NCBI GenBank assembly: GCA_016081115.2
Contig: CM071936.1
Span: 75,183,262 to 75,247,261, forward strand
DNA length: 64,000 nt
Origin: Rehmannia glutinosa
Taxonomy: Eukaryota; Streptophyta; Magnoliopsida; Lamiales; Orobanchaceae
Reading direction: 5' to 3'
The notes under the pieces were generated by a model, which saw only the letters and a list, made by a program, of their open reading frames with translations, made no database searches and was not told where the DNA came from. Shown here piece by piece: positions 11,110 through 21,982 of this stretch (within the stretch, counting starts at the first letter, position 1; every line of letters starts with the position of its first letter). Made by a program: the position numbers and the translations under genes.

Positions 11110-12397
11110 CCCCCAAACTTAAAACGACATGGTCCCCATGGAGAGGTGAGAAAAGTACTTTCCTGATAACCGGGGACTAAGACTCCTCATCTGAGTCGTG
11201 TGGCGGAATGTAGGTGGCAGGCACCGGCGGCGGTGGTGTAGGGAAGGGAAACTGAGGATGTGATCCTGTCCATAATCTGCGCAAAAACCGGTCGCGCTCA
11301 TTCTCATACTCTTGTCATTTGAACTCGGGCGCCGCTCTTCTTGAAAGGCTACGGCTAAACGACGATGTGCTCGCCGCAACTCCCGCAACTGTAGGTAATA
11401 TGCATGCATCGGGTCGTCCCGAAATGCGGAAGGGTGGGACCGCTCTGTCAGCCGAAGAGGAAGTACCCGCGGCATGATGGGAATGAGATGGTGCGTCGAT
11501 TCAGCAGCCAAAGATCGGCGAAGCGGCGGGTGCGATCATGGTCTATAATGTACCCTTCGCCCGAGGATCGGGGACACCATCAGAGTGTCCTCGTAGAGTC
11601 GCAATGGTGGCCGAATCAATTGGCGCCTTAGGGCGCTCTAAGGCTCATTCTTCTCTAACACAATACCTTCGCCCAGACCCAAGCCGCAAATCAGAGCCGG
11701 CATGCACATGCCCCCCGTATTTTTGTGGCGAATAGCTTGATGAATAGATTCTGCGATAATCACTGCGGCGAATCGATGCCGGATGCCGTGTATAATAGCA
11801 TATAACAACCGCACGAGGCGGCGTGGCGTCGTTGAGATGGCTGGTCGGCATCAAGTTCGGCAAAGAAAGTGGTACCATGCACGACCATAACGACTCGGTG
11901 TCGTGTGAGAAAAACCATCGTACCCCCACCTTCAGCGGCGGGCGGCATTCAAGACGGGGCCGACAGAGAGCATGGACAATCATATCTAAATCCGGTGGCC
12001 GCAAGAAAATGCGGTACGGGCTATGGTCAATCTGCGGGTAAAGAATAATACTCTCGAATATCCATTTGGGGTGTAAGTGATCCACTCGCCACGTAGATAA
12101 ACATTCGTTGGTCCTTATCCGGTCATTTGGCATTGGCATAGAATTCTTGACAAGTATCGGTGCAAATGGCGGGGTGGTGCACACAACTTTTGCCGGGCGC
12201 TCCGGATCATGCGGCGTAGATGACCATCCTGTGGTCCCGGTTGGAAGCCCCGCTCGGCATTGATTCGCCGAGTCATTAGTTTGCCAAAAATGTCTCTGTG
12301 CGGCTTGGCTAACAAATCTCTCTGTGTCGTAGTCCGCCGAGGTAGATGCCTTTGCTTTGCCCTTACCCTTCCTAGTCCTTACCATGACGATCACCAA
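11110..12397 (-). pseudogene. env-like / putative plant transposon protein ORF of Athila
   Basis: Decayed second ORF between integrase and the 3' LTR, the position of the env-like gene in Athila elements. The start at 12397 gives a basic N-terminus (RTRKGKGKAKAS) followed by ERFVSQAAQRHF, a pattern common to these ORFs. About 150-220 residues in, LMPTSHLNDATPPRAVVICY resembles the core of the Pfam family of putative plant transposon proteins found in Athila ORF2. The frame breaks near 11645, and a C-terminal part continues at about 11119-11511 with AYYLQLRELRRAHRRLAVAF, probably a helical segment. No credible signal peptide or transmembrane helix survives, so a true envelope role cannot be argued. 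Function of these ORFs is unproven in general. Confidence 0.6.
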
Positions 12398-12712
12398 TTG
12401 ATGAGTGGTGAGGATGAGTGTGATGTGTGGTGTGCTAGATTGGCTCCTTGTAGAGAGGGAAGGTAATTTTCGGGAGTGATGGTGAAAAAATGGGGCTGGC
12501 CGTCGAGTTTAGGGGGAGGGGTGTGTTTTGGTGTGTTGAAACAAAAAAAAAAAATCGAGCTGGGCACTTTATACAAAAGTTCCAGATGTGCCCACGGATG
12601 GATTAGCTGCAGCCGCGCCATAAGCATTTTCCGCTGTACCATTTTGTGGGGGCGCGCTGCGGCGCTGGCACATTTTTTTTTTCTTTTTTCGCTTTGTTTT
12701 TTTTTTTTATAG

Positions 12713-12738
12713 ATATATATATATATATATATATATAT
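12713..12738. repeat. (AT)n microsatellite
   Basis: A pure alternating AT run next to T-rich sequence, in the Athila spacer upstream of the env-like ORF. Confidence 0.8.
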
Positions 12739-12900
12739 AATCAGCGCACGTCTCGCACACACAAATAAGAAAAGTCGGGTGTGATGCAACTTGCTACTCC
12801 TAGAATGCAAAAACAAAAACAATGCAACTATGATGCAATTTACCGAAAGATAAAAAGAACTACTAAACTAAATCGATACTACGAAAGCAATAACCATGGC

Positions 12901-12922
12901 TTGGGTTGCCTCCCAAGAAGCG
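12901..12922 (-). other. conserved post-pol motif, complete Athila copy
   Basis: Minus-strand CTTGGGAGGCAACCCAA, the same motif as at 4946-4967. It lies about 280 bases after the end of the integrase frame and about 500 before the env-like ORF. Confidence 0.6.
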
Positions 12923-13200
12923 CTAAATTTACAGTCTTCAGCCAGACTTTGTCGGTCAATCACGAATCTGCATCTCCGAGTGGGAGATTGAGAATTTTCG
13001 GGCTTCATCACCAAAATAGTGTTTTAACCTTTGCCCATTAACTCAAACGTGTTGCCATCCTTACCTCGCAACTCAACAAAGACCGAGCGAAACACGCTCG
13101 ATGACAAATGGCCGGACCATCTCGATTTCGATTTTCCGGGAATAATTTCAGCCGAGAATTGAATAATACCTGCTGGCCCGGAGAAATTCTCGCCTCAAAA

Positions 13201-14193
13201 TCATTTTATCATGCCATTTTTTTGTCTTTTCTTTGTAGATTTTGGCATTCTCATAGGCCTCATTCCTAATTCCTCCATCTCATCAAGTTGCAATAGCCTA
13301 TTCTCACCCGCGGCCTTCAAGTCAAAATTCGGTTTCTTCACGGCCCAATAAGCACGATGCTCTAGCTCGATCGGGCAAGTGACATGCCTTCCCAAACACC
13401 AAGCGATATGGGGACATACCAATAGGCGTTTTAAAGGCCGCGTTCGATATGCCCAAAGTGCATCATCCAACTTTTGAGCCGATCCTTGCGGACACCTTGC
13501 AGTCTTCTCAAGGATTTGCTTCACCTCACGATTTGAAAATTTCACTGTCCATTCGATTGACGGGTGGTAACCTAAAGCAACCTTGTGCCTTACACCATAC
13601 TTAGAGAGAAGGTTATTAAACAGTTTATTGCAAAAATGAGTACCTTCATCACTAACAATAGCCCTAGGAGTGCCAAAACGAGTGAATATGTGCTTGTGTA
13701 AAAATTTCAACACTACCTTGGCATCATTGGTAGGCGTAGCAATTGCCTCCACCCATTTAGAAACATAATCAACCGCAAGAAGGATATAGGCATGTCCAAA
13801 TGAAGGGGGAAATGGACCCATGAAGTCAATCCCCCAAACATCGAACAATTCTACTTCCATCATGTTGGTGAGAGGTAATTCATGGCGTCGGGAAATGTTG
13901 CCAACTCGCTGGCACCTGTCACAAGTCTGCACAAAAGTATAGCAATCTTTGAATAAGGAAGGCCAATAAAAACCAGATTGCAATACCTTAGCGGCCGTGC
14001 GGGTTGGCCCAAAATGACCACCATATGGGGCAGAATGGCAATGCTGTAAAATCTCCTCTACCTCCTCTCGAGGCACACAACGTCGGATAACTAAATCCGC
14101 ACACCTCTTGAACAAAAGCGGATCATCCCATAAGTATGATTTAACATCATGCATAAATTTCTTCTTCTGATGTGAAGTCAAATCCGGAGGCAA
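13201..14193 (-). pseudogene. integrase of the Athila element
   Basis: The longest intact piece of pol. The zinc-binding HHCC region is seen as CHSAPYGGHFG with CDRCQ following after the usual spacing. The catalytic core has Asp in VWGIDFMGPF, Asp in AIVSDEGTHFCN, and Glu in SNREVKQILEKT, so the DDE triad is present. The normally conserved HPQTNGQ stretch reads HPSIEWT, a substitution cluster that would probably weaken it. After WAYRT the frame shifts (RPLKRLLVC) and the C-terminal domain is scrambled. In an active copy this enzyme inserts the cDNA into chromosomes. The frame is broken from RNase H by a stop near 14200. Confidence 0.85.
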
Positions 14194-14214
14194 GACTCCA
14201 CCGGCCCGGATAAT

Positions 14215-14532
14215 TCACAAAATCAAGATACCATGGGAGATGAGCTTACGCTGCAAAATACGCTCATCCGGGAAAGACTCCTGAATCGGAACTTCAATTA
14301 GCTCATTGGGCTGGTCTAACCTCGATAAATGGTCGGCTACCACATTCTCGCTACCCTTCTTATCCCGGATCTCAATATCAAATTCTTGAAGAAGGAGAAT
14401 CCATCTAAATCGTGGTTTCGCATCTTTCTTCGCAAAGAGATACCGAATAGCAAAGATGATCGTGTAAACAATGACCTTAGTACCCACCAAATAAGCCCGG
14501 AACTTGTCAAATGCAAATACAGCTGCGAGCAT
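14215..14532 (-). pseudogene. RNase H fragment of the Athila element
   Basis: Contains AAVFAFDKFRAYLVGTKVIV and WILLLQEFDIEIRDKKGSEN, then VADHLSRL, the conserved end of the gypsy RNase H domain. The front part, with the first catalytic Asp (FELMCDASDYA), lies in another frame at the end of the preceding segment (about 14640-14680). So the domain is split by at least one frameshift and a short deletion near 14540-14600. Confidence 0.75.
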
Positions 14533-14606
14533 CTCTTTTTCCGTGGTGGTGTAATTTTCTTGCGGGCATCATCCAATGTTTTGCATAATAGATGGCCTTG
14601 AAAATT

Positions 14607-15131
14607 TTATCTCGTCTTTGCCCCAACATCGCCCCTCTTTGCATAATCACTAGCATCACACATGAGCTCAAAGTGGTCGTGTCCAATCCGGTACCACCAT
14701 AATAGGAGCGGAAATAAGTGCCTTCTTAATGTGCTCAAAAGCCGCACACAAAGATCATCAAAACAAAAAGGCACATCTTTCTCGAGAAGATTACATAAGG
14801 GCTTGGTTATTTTTGAGAAATCTTTAATGAATCGACGATAAAAACCAAGATGCCCTAAAAAACTCAATCCCTTTACGTTTCTCGGAGGTGGTAATTTTTC
14901 AATCGCCACTATTTTCGCCCGATCCACCTCTAATCCCGCCGCAGATACTCTATGACCAAGTACAATGCCTTCTTTCACCATGAAGTGACATTTCTCCCAA
15001 TTAAGCACTAAATTTGTGTCTTGGCACCTTTGTAGAACCAGGAGATAAATTATAGAGGCAATGATCAAAAGAATTACCAAACACCGAAAAATCATCCATA
15101 AAAACCTCCATAATTTCCTCCACCATGCCAT
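14607..15131 (-). pseudogene. reverse transcriptase C-terminal part (thumb/connection)
   Basis: LNWEKCHFMVKEGIVLGHRV and FLGHLGFYRRFIKDFSKITK are textbook gypsy RT/connection motifs. The preceding VFMDDFSVFG-type catalytic box is visible only as the out-of-frame stretch FLWMIFRCLVI near 15090, showing a frameshift across the YMDD-like site. The segment ends in the start of RNase H. Confidence 0.75.
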
Positions 15132-15143
15132 GAAAAATAGACA

Positions 15144-15410
15144 TCATACATCTCGGAATGTGGGCGGTGCATTACACAACCCAAAAGGCATCCTCGGAAT
15201 GCAAAGGTACCATAAGGACATGTGAATGTGGTTTTCTCCCGATCCTCCGGAGCAATCGCAATCGATTATAACCCGAATATCCATCAAGAAAGCAATAGTA
15301 GTCATATCCACCAACCTATCCAACATCCGATCAATAAAAGGTAAGGGAAAGTGGTCTTTTCGAGTGGCTTTGTTGATTTCGTAATCTATGCATACTCGCC
15401 ACCCGATCAC
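15144..15410 (-). pseudogene. reverse transcriptase palm/finger part
   Basis: Shows VCIDYEINKATRKDHFPLPF and RMPFGLCNAPPTF, the standard gypsy RT blocks. Between them the frame is scrambled by indels (DIRVIIDCDC where GYSGYNQI is expected). Together with the neighbouring segments this shows RT is dead. Confidence 0.75.
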
Positions 15411-15446
15411 CGTGACGTGTAGATATTAACTCATTATTGGAATTTT

Positions 15447-16739
15447 TCACCACGACATCCCTCCTTTTTTCGGAACTACTTGCACTGGACTTACCCATGA
15501 GCTATCAGATATGGCAAAAATGATGCCAGCCTTAAGCCACTTAAGAACCTCAGCTTTAACTACTTCTTTCATTGCCGGATTAAGCCGTCTTTGGTGTTCA
15601 ATAGATGGCTTGTAAGAGTCCTCCATGAGAATTTTATGCATCACTATAGAAGGGCTGATTCCCTTCAAATCGGCTATCGACCATCCCAGTGCAGATTTAT
15701 GCTTTCTCAAAATGCGCAACAACTTATCTAACTCCGAAGGGGATAGAGAGGCGGAGACTATTACCGGATGTGTATCATTCTCTCCCAAAAATGCATACCG
15801 TAGATGTGTAGGAAGTTCCTTCAACTCCGGAGTGACCTTCGGGATTTCCTCAATGACTGTATCTCCCAAACTCTCCTTCAGACCCTTGCTTGTGTCAACC
15901 TGTGTGGCATCAAGAGACAACACGTAATCCAATAAGTCAATGTCATCAAAATCATATTCCATACCTTGCACTAGGGATTGGGTGAGACATCTTTCCAGTG
16001 GATCCACAGTAATATGTCGAGCTATTTCTGAGCGAGCACACTGCTCCGCCAAGTCTATGAAATGGCAAGTGTGTTGTTCTTCTTGGAATTTCATCGCATT
16101 ATAAATGTTGAACATCACTTCCTCTTCATTAACTCGCAAAGTCAGTTCACCTCGTTGAACATCGATTAATGCACGACCGGTGGCCAAAAATGGTCTCCCC
16201 AAAATTAATGGAACCTCTCGATCCTCCTCCATATCCAGTACAACAAAGTCTGCCGGAAATATGAATTTATCCACCTTCACCAAAACATCTTCGATTACGC
16301 CTCGCGGATATGTAAGCGATCTGTCCGCCAATTGTAAGGTGATGGTGGATGGCTTCACCTCTCCAAGACCTAGTTTCCTGAAAACAGACAAAGGCATAAG
16401 ATTGATGCTAGCACCAAGATCGCAAAGGGCTTTATTAAAAATAGAAGCACCAATTGTACAAGGGATAGTGAAACTCCCCGGATCTTTTAATTTCTGTGGT
16501 AGCTTCCTTTGCAAAATAGCGATGCATTCTTCTGTAAGCTTTACAGTCTCGAACTCGCCCAACTTCCTCTTTTTCGACATCACATCCTTCATGAATTTAA
16601 CATAATTAGGCATTTGCTCGAGTGCATCAGCAAACGGGATGTTGATGTGAATTTTCTTAAAAATTTCCAAGAACTTCGAAAATTGAGAATCTAGCTTCTT
16701 TTTCTGAAATCTCTGAGGGAAGGGGAGTGAGTTAGGCAC
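15447..16739 (-). pseudogene. aspartic protease and RT N-terminus of the Athila element
   Basis: A 430-codon open frame. From residue about 100 it encodes the protease: ALCDLGASINLMPLSVFRKL, LQLADRSLTYPRG, FVVLDM and LILGRPFLATGRALIDV, the Athila form with DLGAS in place of DTGA. A linker rich in acidic residues follows (residues 230-300). Residues 340-425 are the start of RT: MEDSYKPSIEHQRRLNP, VVKAEVLKWLKAGII and WVSPVQVVPKKGG, the normal gypsy entry. The frame ends at 15447 just before VCIDY, which is in another frame. It is the best preserved coding block of the element. Confidence 0.82.
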
Positions 16740-18250
16740 TAGAACCGCAGAATCAAGAATGGGAGCAGATTTAGGCTTGGTAGCCTCCGTCTGCTCGTTG
16801 CTCTGCTTATCTTCTTCTTGTTTCGACTCCTTCTCAATAGGTACTTAATCAGAAGGATCCTCTTGGGTGGCATGAGATGGAAGCTTAGGAGCATCATATG
16901 CAGACTACACTCCTCAACCGGATGGCTTTACAATGTTCCTTGGATTCACCTCAAGATTACTTGGAAAATTTTTTCTTTCTTTGAGAACTTATGGCGGTAG
17001 CTAATTGTCCCATTTGGGTTTCCAATGATCTAAGGTGTGTCTCCATAGTAGACATTTTTGTGCCCAAGTTATCAATGCGTGCATTGCTTCTATTCACCGA
17101 TTTCTAGTCTCTCCAATAAATGTACCGAGTATTTCTTCGAGCGATTGTTTCTTCTCACCTACGGGTGCATTAGAGCTAGATGGATTGGTGTAACCGGAGG
17201 TGGATTCAACACGTTTCTATTATTCTTTGTAGGAGAAGTTCTCATGATTGTGAAGTCCCCGGTGATAATGAGTAGGTAATCGAGTACCGATTGTTAAAAC
17301 CTCGGTTATTCACATAGTTGGCTTGCTCGGCATCGAATGTTGCAACCTCTCGAACGGCCCGGTATTTCGGGTGCATTGCGATGTTCCACCCGAATTCATG
17401 ATGGCGATTGTTTCGACAATGCGATATTTGAGATGCTAATGCCGACATATGATCCACTCAAGGACACCAAAGAACTTTCTTTGGTACTAATCGTCGAGAA
17501 GGCCATTGATAGTGTTTGTGGCCATTTCTTCAAGAAGAAGTAATGCCTCGATCGGAGTTTTAGCCATCAAAGTGCCTCCCGCTGCCTGCATCTAGTATTG
17601 TCCTCGTATGCCCGTTCAAACAATTGTAAAAGAAATGGACTCTCTGCCATCCGCATAACCATGTTGTGGGCATCTTCTCAACAGATCCTTATATCGTTCC
17701 CAAGCTTCATATAGTGGCTCAAAGTCGATTTGTTGGAATTGAGCTATCTCGCTTTTCGAGTTGGAGCGTCTTCTTTGGGAGGAAGAACTTTGTCATGAAT
17801 TTTTGGTCGGATCGTCCCAACTAGTGATACTCCCAGTGCGAACATCTCAGAACCACTGCCTGGCTTTATCCGGAGTGAGAACGGGAAAAGCCTCACCGGC
17901 TAATCGCCTCATCGACACACCATTCATCTTGATGGTGTCACAAATCTCAAGAATGTCGCCAAATGTGTATTCGGATCATCCACTGGACTCCCCCAAATCG
18001 ACTGAACCATGCTTATGAGGCCTGGTTTCAATTCGAAATTATTTGCATTTATAGGTTGGCGCACAATTAGGAGTAGTTAAGTTCAAGGTCGGCGGAAATA
18101 ATCCCGGATTGCCTTTCGGTGCATCAGGTTGTGGTGGCATATTCGCAACCCGATTTCCGTTATTCTCATTGTCTACAACGCCCGCCATTGCTCGATCGTG
18201 CTCGCTTTGCTGCTCTTATTGCTCAAAGTGTCCGTTCAATTTCTGGATCA
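16740..18250 (-). pseudogene. gag of the Athila element
   Basis: Decayed gag. A possible start ATG is at 18188 (MAGVVDNENN), preceded by a Q-rich stretch. The retrotransposon gag domain is recognisable across frames: CDTIKMNGVS, KARQWF and LYEAWERYKDLLRRC (near 17670-17725), then the AAGGTLMAKTPIEALLLLEE block near 17540-17590. The lysine/proline-rich tail leads into protease. Several stops and frameshifts. Gag would form the particle that packages element RNA. Confidence 0.75.
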
Positions 18251-18390
18251 AAAGGAAGCAAATTAGTATTTTCTTAATCTCGCATAAACAAATAAATCAA
18301 TGAGAAATACGAAATTATAACTCCTAAACTAGTCAGATTAGTATTAAGACTACTTGGTAATAGTATTAGTTTAAAATAGGATAAAACAAT

Positions 18391-18408
18391 TCCCCGGCAA
18401 CGGCGCCA
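18391..18408 (-). other. primer-binding site of the Athila element, tRNA-Asp type
   Basis: Minus-strand TGGCGCCGTTGCCGGGGA, six bases from the 5' LTR. Identical to the site at 3746-3763. Confidence 0.9.
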
Positions 18409-18414
18409 AAAACT

Positions 18415-19812
18415 TGATCGCGAATTTCTTACCGCAAGCGTACGGTGTCAAGTTTTAGTATAGGTTTTGAAAGTAGGGTTATCGTCTCCACAAGGATTGT
18501 TATCGAATTTTATACTAAGTACTATAATTAAAATAGCTTAATTCTATCTAGAAATCGAAAAGAGATGGATTGTTTATTAAACTAAAAATTAAACTAAGAA
18601 TTGGTTGCATACAAATTATCAAACACGTAGAAAATGAATTCTAGAGGGTTGATTTCACCTAGTTATCCCCTATGTTCTCAATCCAGTTTATAAATCACAA
18701 GTTATTAATCTATAAGCCAATATTCCTACCGTTTATCACTTCTCTCTCGAGTGCCAAGTGATTATAGGTTCCAATTTCGATTTCGATATCTCTATAAAAA
18801 TCATAAATTAAACCCTAATACGCTCAATGAATATTCATTCACCAACTTCAAAAGATTCATAAATCTCTCGATTCTATGAAACCCCAGGTTGTGCTATTCT
18901 AAGGTCATGTGTTCAACTACCTCTCTCGAGCGCCAAATTAAACACGCCAAACAATCTAAATTATTGATCGATAATCCGGATGCAATCAAATCAAATAGCA
19001 CAAATAGATTAATAAACATGCAAATTTCATTAACTAGAAATCAAAACATAGGTTCAAACATAAGTTACATCAATCCCCTAGAAAAATAGGTTTAGTTCAT
19101 AATGGATGTACAAAAACTCATGAAGAAGTAATTATACATTGATAGGGTTCAACAAAGATGCTAGAAAAATAATTCGAATGATTAAAGGAAGAATCTTCTC
19201 TGTTTCGGAAGATAGATGCCTTCGAATCTCGTCCCGAACTCTTTCTCCTTGCTCAAAATCGTCCTTGTGCTCTCCAAAATGTCCAACCCCTGTTTTTCCG
19301 TCCCTTGTTCTATTTATAGGCTTAAAACCCTAAAAACTCCGTCCCAAAAAGGCCCAAAATACGTTCAGGCCCAACGCACGGTAAATGCTTAGAAATGGCG
19401 CTGCTGCAAGGCGCACGCTCTCTCCCAAGCCAACGCCCGCAGCTAGTGGTTGTTGTTGCGCAGCGCATACATTTCGTAAATCCCACACGGCTGCAGGCGG
19501 GCGTATTTGCGAGCAGCCGCCTTTTTGTCCTCAAACGCTGTACCAATTTCGACCCCAAGGGCGCGTGGGGTTTTAGCCGCGGCATTTCGATCTTGCTCGA
19601 TATATTTTCGCTTTTTAGCTCCCATAATGCGATCTTCACCACCCAAACACGTTTTTAATCGTTTTTAACCATTTCGGCTATCAAGATCAGTCCCGATTCT
19701 CGAACGACAACTAATGACACAAACTCGACTCAAACAACACTAAAATACCCGAAAACAACGCAAAATCCTCGTCTAGAGTACTCAATACGTTGGTATAAAA
19801 ACCAACTTAATA
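18415..19812 (-). repeat. 5' LTR of the Athila element
   Basis: Right LTR in window order. It ends AACTTAATA where the other copy has AACTTAACA, so its TG terminus is mutated. TSD GTCAT follows at 19813-19817. Its U3 block at about 19375-19580 is GC-rich but unlike the matching block of the left LTR. Confidence 0.92.
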
Positions 19813-19817
19813 GTCAT

Positions 19818-20739
19818 GACATTTGTTTCTTCACATGGTGGCTAAACACATTAACCATGACCTGGAGGGAATGTATCTTATTTCGGACCATCGTTAGGGT
19901 ATTATAAAAGCGATAAAACGTGTTCCCCTGAGTTTCAACCACCTATGTGAGTGCACTGGTTTTTTCTGAGGCATGTTACTTTAAATTTTAACACTCACTT
20001 CAAACTATCAAACTGAAGGACTTGTGCTGGTAAGATGAAACAAAGTTGAGAGTTAGGACATTTGATGAAAAAGTAATACAGTGTATTAAAACGTTGAACC
20101 CAGATGCTTATGAATGTTTGACGACGATTGCCAAGTGCCAATGTATACTCCGCTATGATGAAGGGAAGAAGTGCGGTATTATGACTAGAAACATGTCTGA
20201 ATGTATTAGTGGAGTACTTAAGGATGCTCGATGCCTTCCAATCACAACCATTGTGCTGATCACATTTTTAAGGTTGGCTAAATATTTCTCCGAATGTATG
20301 ATGAATGCATTCCTAACTCAGCTATGGAACCAAATTTGGCCAGATGACATACACTTAGTTTTAACAAAATGCAACACCTTGGATTATACTAAACATATTG
20401 GTAGTGCCATCACACAAGTGTTGGGATCTAGACGTGTACATGAAGAGTCACTAAGACAAGAGCTAGGTAAGAAACCTTGAAAGTAAAGCTATCTATCGAA
20501 GAATGGTCATGTGGGCAGTGGTAGAATGATGAAAGACCATGCTCTTATGCAATGCAAGCTTGTAAGCATTTCATGACTGACCTAACAACTTTTATGAAAC
20601 CATATTATAGCACCAACGCTTATTTTAGGACATATTCTTCAATACATTTTGAACCTTTGTCTGATGATGATGAGTGGATGATCCACCTTTCCAACCGCAA
20701 CACAAAGTCAATCGTCAGGCTATCACACGTTGTATGAGG
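19818..20739 (+). pseudogene. MuDR-type transposase, C-terminal half
   Basis: Continuation of the gene cut at 8509. It begins with FFTWWLTHINHD and LISDHR (the catalytic-domain LISDR block, near 19830-19900). It carries IQCIKTLNPDAYECLTTI and ITRNMSECISGVLKDAR-type motif TRNMSECISGVLKDARCLPI (about 20180-20245) of plant MuDR transposases. An open frame runs 20046-20480, then stops. The SSIHFEPLSDDDEW stretch at 20640 is the tail region. After a hAT insertion at 20748-21360, a basic RIYNKMD piece at about 21375-21400 is the remaining C-terminus. The protein would cut and insert Mutator DNA; stops and two insertions rule out function. Confidence 0.8.
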
Positions 20740-20747
20740 GATATAAA

Positions 20748-21360
20748 TAGGACTGCAATCGAGCCGAACAGGAACAGGCTTGAGTTCAGTTTGTTTAGTT
20801 TTTAGATCTGCTCGAGTTTGGCTCAAGTTCGATTCGAGCTTTTATAATTGAGTTCGAGCTAGACTCATTTGAAAATTATTAGGTTCGTGAACAGTTCGAG
20901 CTCGGCTCGTAAAAAGCTCATTTAAGCTTAGCTCGACTTTGGCTCATAAAAGGCTCGTTTAAGCTTTAATGAGCTTAGTTCGAGCTCGGTTTGCAAAAGT
21001 CATGTTTAAGCTTTAATGAGCTTAGATCGAGCTCGGCTCGTAAAAGGCTCGTTATATGCTCGAATAGCTCATAGCAAACTTGAGTTTGTTAAAGATCAAG
21101 TTCGAGTTCGAGTTCGCGAGCCAGTAAACGAACATGTTCGTGAGCCGAGTTCGAATATAGGATCGTGAGCCTGTAAACGACATGTTCGCGAACTTTCGAG
21201 CAAAATATCTGTAAACTCGAGTTCGGCTCGTTTAAAAGCTCGAGCTTGAATTTTACGCTCGAGTTCGGCTCGTTATGCCCGACGAACGATCTCGAACGAA
21301 TATTTTTTCGAACCGACACCTGAATAGCTCGCGAGCGGCTTGGTTCATTTGCCAGCCCTA
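20748..21360. mobile_element. non-autonomous hAT element rich in GAGCTCGGCTCG motifs
   Basis: Starts TAGGACTGCAAT and ends TTTGCCAGCCCTA, imperfect hAT termini. The 8-bp flanks GATATAAA (20740-20747) and GATACAAA (21361-21368) differ at one base, a clear hAT-type duplication. The interior is made of variants of GAGCTCGGCTCGTAAAAGG and CTCGTTTAAGCTTTAATGAG, dense subterminal repeats with inverted copies near the right end. It sits within the C-terminus of the MuDR gene. An open frame of 120 codons on the minus strand is a by-product of the repeats. Confidence 0.88.
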
Positions 21361-21767
21361 GATACAAAGTCAAGAATTTATAATAAAATGGATCGTCCAT
21401 AAATCCATTCGAGGAAGCAATATATTGCACGCGAAAGGGCAGAAACTTCACAGCATGGATCTTTATCCCGTTAGATTTAGATTGATTTGTTGTATGTTAG
21501 AAACAGCGATTGTAATAAAAATAATGCATATGTGATTCGTAGTATTAAGTTGTTTTTTTAAGAAAATTCGGCCTTGTCATTGCAGAGAATCAAACTCAGG
21601 TCTCTTCATTAAAAAATAATACCCATGGCCACAGTGGTTTTTGTGGTATTAAATTTACTTTGTTGTGTGCCAGAAATGATGATTGTATTTGTGTTTTTTA
21701 TGCACCATGTGTTTTTTTTGTCTTATTTATATTTCATGCATTATGTCTTATTGTCTGTCTATAGTTC

Positions 21768-21960
21768 CGCTCCAAATGATGGATTACAGACAGTTGTACG
21801 GACCACATGATGATTCTGTTTTGAATGCACAAGAGACTCATCGGTCTGAGACCATATATTTCAAGGATGTTGAGAAAGTAATACCAGCTCCTCACGAATC
21901 TGGCATCATTTGGAGTTTTAGGATGAGTGCAGACCATCAGCGCACTCATCACTTCACTAC
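21768..21960 (+). pseudogene. possible plant mobile domain (PMD/MAIN-like) N-terminal fragment
   Basis: A short frame with YGPHDDSVLNAQETHRSETI resembles the start of plant mobile domain proteins (GPxDxSVL, then HRS). The remaining 40 codons are not clearly alignable by eye. PMD segments often accompany Mutator-like or gypsy elements in plants, which fits the position just downstream of the MuDR remnant. It could also be chance similarity in leader sequence of the LTR-like DNA that follows. Confidence 0.35.
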
Positions 21961-21982
21961 TCTGACCTCATTTACTTCATGA

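Larger units (their letters stand above)
8510..19812 (-). mobile_element. complete-length Athila-type Ty3/gypsy retrotransposon nested in a MuDR gene
   Basis: An 11.3-kb element in minus orientation. LTRs of 1397 and 1398 bp begin TGTTAAG and end CGCGATCA on the minus strand (the first C of the right copy has mutated). The 5-bp target duplication GTCAT lies at 8505-8509 and 19813-19817. Reading right to left: 5' LTR, tRNA-Asp primer site, gag, protease, RT, RNase H, integrase, the conserved post-pol motif, an env-like ORF, a long 3' region and a polypurine tract. All coding domains carry stops or frameshifts, so it is no longer autonomous. The insertion splits the MuDR transposase gene in its catalytic region. 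Confidence 0.93.

Noticed and set aside
11110..12397. True envelope gene in the Athila element
   Set aside because: The frame matches the plant transposon-protein type, not a viral envelope; no signal peptide or membrane anchor is visible.
15625..16605. Plus-strand frames of 100 and 141 codons
   Set aside because: Shadows of the minus-strand protease/RT frame; no motif of their own.
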